From contig QYQC01000242.1 of assembly GCA_007280315.1 (NCBI GenBank), forward strand, positions 1-15,167: a stretch of DNA of 15,167 nucleotides, given 5' to 3'. The position numbers were made by a program, and so were the translations under genes. The notes under the pieces are model-generated. The model had not been told where the DNA came from and did no database searches. It saw only the letters and a program-made list of their open reading frames with translations. Every line of letters begins with the position of its first letter. Position 1 is the first letter of the stretch. This DNA is from Betaproteobacteria bacterium (lineage in GTDB: Bacteria > Pseudomonadota > Gammaproteobacteria > Burkholderiales > SG8-39). Shown piece by piece: positions 14,014-15,167 of the stretch.

Positions 14014-15167
14014 ATGGTCACAATTTCCCGCGGGTTTTCTCAAAAACTGCTTTGCCTGGCGGTGGCGTCGGCCTGTGCGGGACCGGTGTCGGCCGGACCG
14101 GCGGGGTTCGCCGTCAGCGCCGGTAGCGCGGGCTACGCGCCGGCGACCCTGACTGTCACCTCCACCACCGAGCGCACGCAAGTCAGCTGGCAGAGTTTCA
14201 ATGTGGCCGCCGGCGAGGTGGTCAGATTCGTGCAGCCGAGCGCTCAAAGCGCGGTTCTCAATTTCATCGTCAATCCGCAGTCGCTGAACATATTCGGTGG
14301 CCTGAATTCCAACGGCAGCGTATTGTTCACCAGCAACGGAAGAATTTTCGGCTCCGGCGTGAACCTCGATCTGGCGGGCGCGCTCGATACGTCGTTGCGG
14401 CTTCCGCGTGTGGCGTTGGCGCAGAGCGGTCCTGCGCCCGTGGCGCCGACGGAACTTTTAACGACCATTGCCGATGGCAGGATATATGTGATCGGCGAGG
14501 ATCGTCAGGCGGTGAGCATGGCCGGCAGCGATGTGTTGCTGAATCCGGGGAAAACCATAGAGCTTGCAAACGCGTCGATGCCGCACCTTCGCGTCGGGCT
14601 CAGCGCGCCGCGCGCCGAGGCGATCAACCTGAGCCGTCTGGTCGCGCGAAAAGGCGACGCCGGTATCTTTGCCGGCCTGGTCCGGGTGCCAGCCGCCGCG
14701 CGCCAGGCCGCGGAGCGCGAGGCCGAGGTGATTTTGACGGCTGAGGCATCAGAGCGTGCGCCGAATGCCGCGGATATCGAAAGGTTCTACCGCTATGCCC
14801 TGTTGTACGCGCAGCTGCGAAGCAACCAGCAGCGGGACGGCGGCGGCATGATGAAAGTCGCGGCGCTGACAGACGGCCGCATGATCCTTCCTGCTGCCAG
14901 GTCGAGGTCCAGCCTGTTGCCGCGGGAGATTGAAATCGGCGCACCCCGGCCGCAGGAGCTCGCGCTGCGCTCATCCTCCCCGCCGCTTTCAGTAGATTCA
15001 GAGCGAGCCGCCGCCGCATTGGAGGCGCGATCTGTTGCCATCGAAGCGGAACGCAAGTTGCAAGACGATGGCGCAACCCTGCTCGCGTTTGCGGCAGCCG
15101 AACCGCCCGCTGAAATGGTCGCGACGCGCCGCATGCAACCGACCACGCTCGCCTTCGTAGCTGCCGA
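14014..15167 (+). CDS. Two-partner-secretion exoprotein with filamentous haemagglutinin N-terminal domain, 3'-truncated
   Basis: The frame stays open for 384 codons to the window edge. The product starts MVTISRGFSQKLLCLAVASA with a basic N-region, hydrophobic core and likely cleavage after VSA (residue 27). Residues about 40-225 form a TPS domain of the FhaB type: TQVSWQSFNVAAGEVVRFVQ (55-74), then LNIFGGLNSNGSVLFTSNG (91-109), IFGSGVNLDLAG (111-122) and the later ADGRIYVIGEDR and NPGKTIELA strands. Such proteins cross the outer membrane through a TpsB/ShlB-type transporter. The usual NPNG motif is TSNG here. After about residue 225 the sequence is Ala/Arg/Glu-rich (AAEREAEVILTAEASERA), partly helical-looking, with no visible beta-helix repeats, unlike a classical adhesin. 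There is no good ribosome-binding site; TTG at 13996 is an alternative start. The pxp genes upstream appear unrelated. Confidence 0.82.
   Translation, partial: MVTISRGFSQKLLCLAVASACAGPVSAGPAGFAVSAGSAGYAPATLTVTSTTERTQVSWQSFNVAAGEVVRFVQPSAQSAVLNFIVNPQSLNIFGGLNSNGSVLFTSNGRIFGSGVNLDLAGALDTSLRLPRVALAQSGPAPVAPTELLTTIADGRIYVIGEDRQAVSMAGSDVLLNPGKTIELANASMPHLRVGLSAPRAEAINLSRLVARKGDAGIFAGLVRVPAAARQAAEREAEVILTAEASERAPNAADIERFYRYALLYAQLRSNQQRDGGGMMKVAALTDGRMILPAARSRSSLLPREIEIGAPRPQELALRSSSPPLSVDSERAAAALEARSVAIEAERKLQDDGATLLAFAAAEPPAEMVATRRMQPTTLAFVAA

Overview
The window reads as chromosome of a GC-rich betaproteobacterium. Gene order is the main reason: on the minus strand, perM - hda - HAD phosphatase - pcnB - folK - dgk - panC, divergent from purM, is an arrangement I know from Betaproteobacteria. 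The protein sequences fit this too. No phage, plasmid, IS, CRISPR, tRNA or rRNA feature was seen.

Layout. (1) 1-3533, plus strand: the 3' part of a flavin monooxygenase/Old Yellow Enzyme fusion (salicylyl-CoA 5-hydroxylase or 2-aminobenzoyl-CoA monooxygenase/reductase type), then an HcxB/YbiC-like 2-hydroxycarboxylate dehydrogenase, then an unrecognised small acidic protein of 78 residues. (2) 3534-3705: a hairpin-rich gap between convergent genes. (3) 3706-10328, minus strand, transcribed right to left: perM, hda, HAD phosphatase, pcnB, folK, dgk, panC and a small MliC-like lipoprotein. The cluster mixes replication control (Hda), RNA polyadenylation (PcnB), folate synthesis (FolK), nucleoside salvage (dNK) and pantothenate synthesis (PanC). 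The usual panB between dgk and panC is absent. (4) 10392-13947, plus strand: purM followed by pxpB-pxpC-pxpA, the three subunits of the prokaryotic ATP-dependent 5-oxoprolinase. (5) 14014 to the right edge, plus strand: an open reading frame that never closes inside the window. It has a signal peptide and a filamentous-haemagglutinin type two-partner-secretion domain.

Most of the window is conserved housekeeping sequence. The parts most worth a second look are the atypical TPS exoprotein at the right edge, the palindrome-dense 188-bp interval between hda and the HAD gene (including a perfect 19-bp inverted repeat), the alternating GGGGA/TCCCC hairpin element at 3605-3654, and the missing panB. 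I found no convincing new defence or multi-gene system. Several genes in the cluster (purM, pcnB, folK, HAD) appear to start with TTG.
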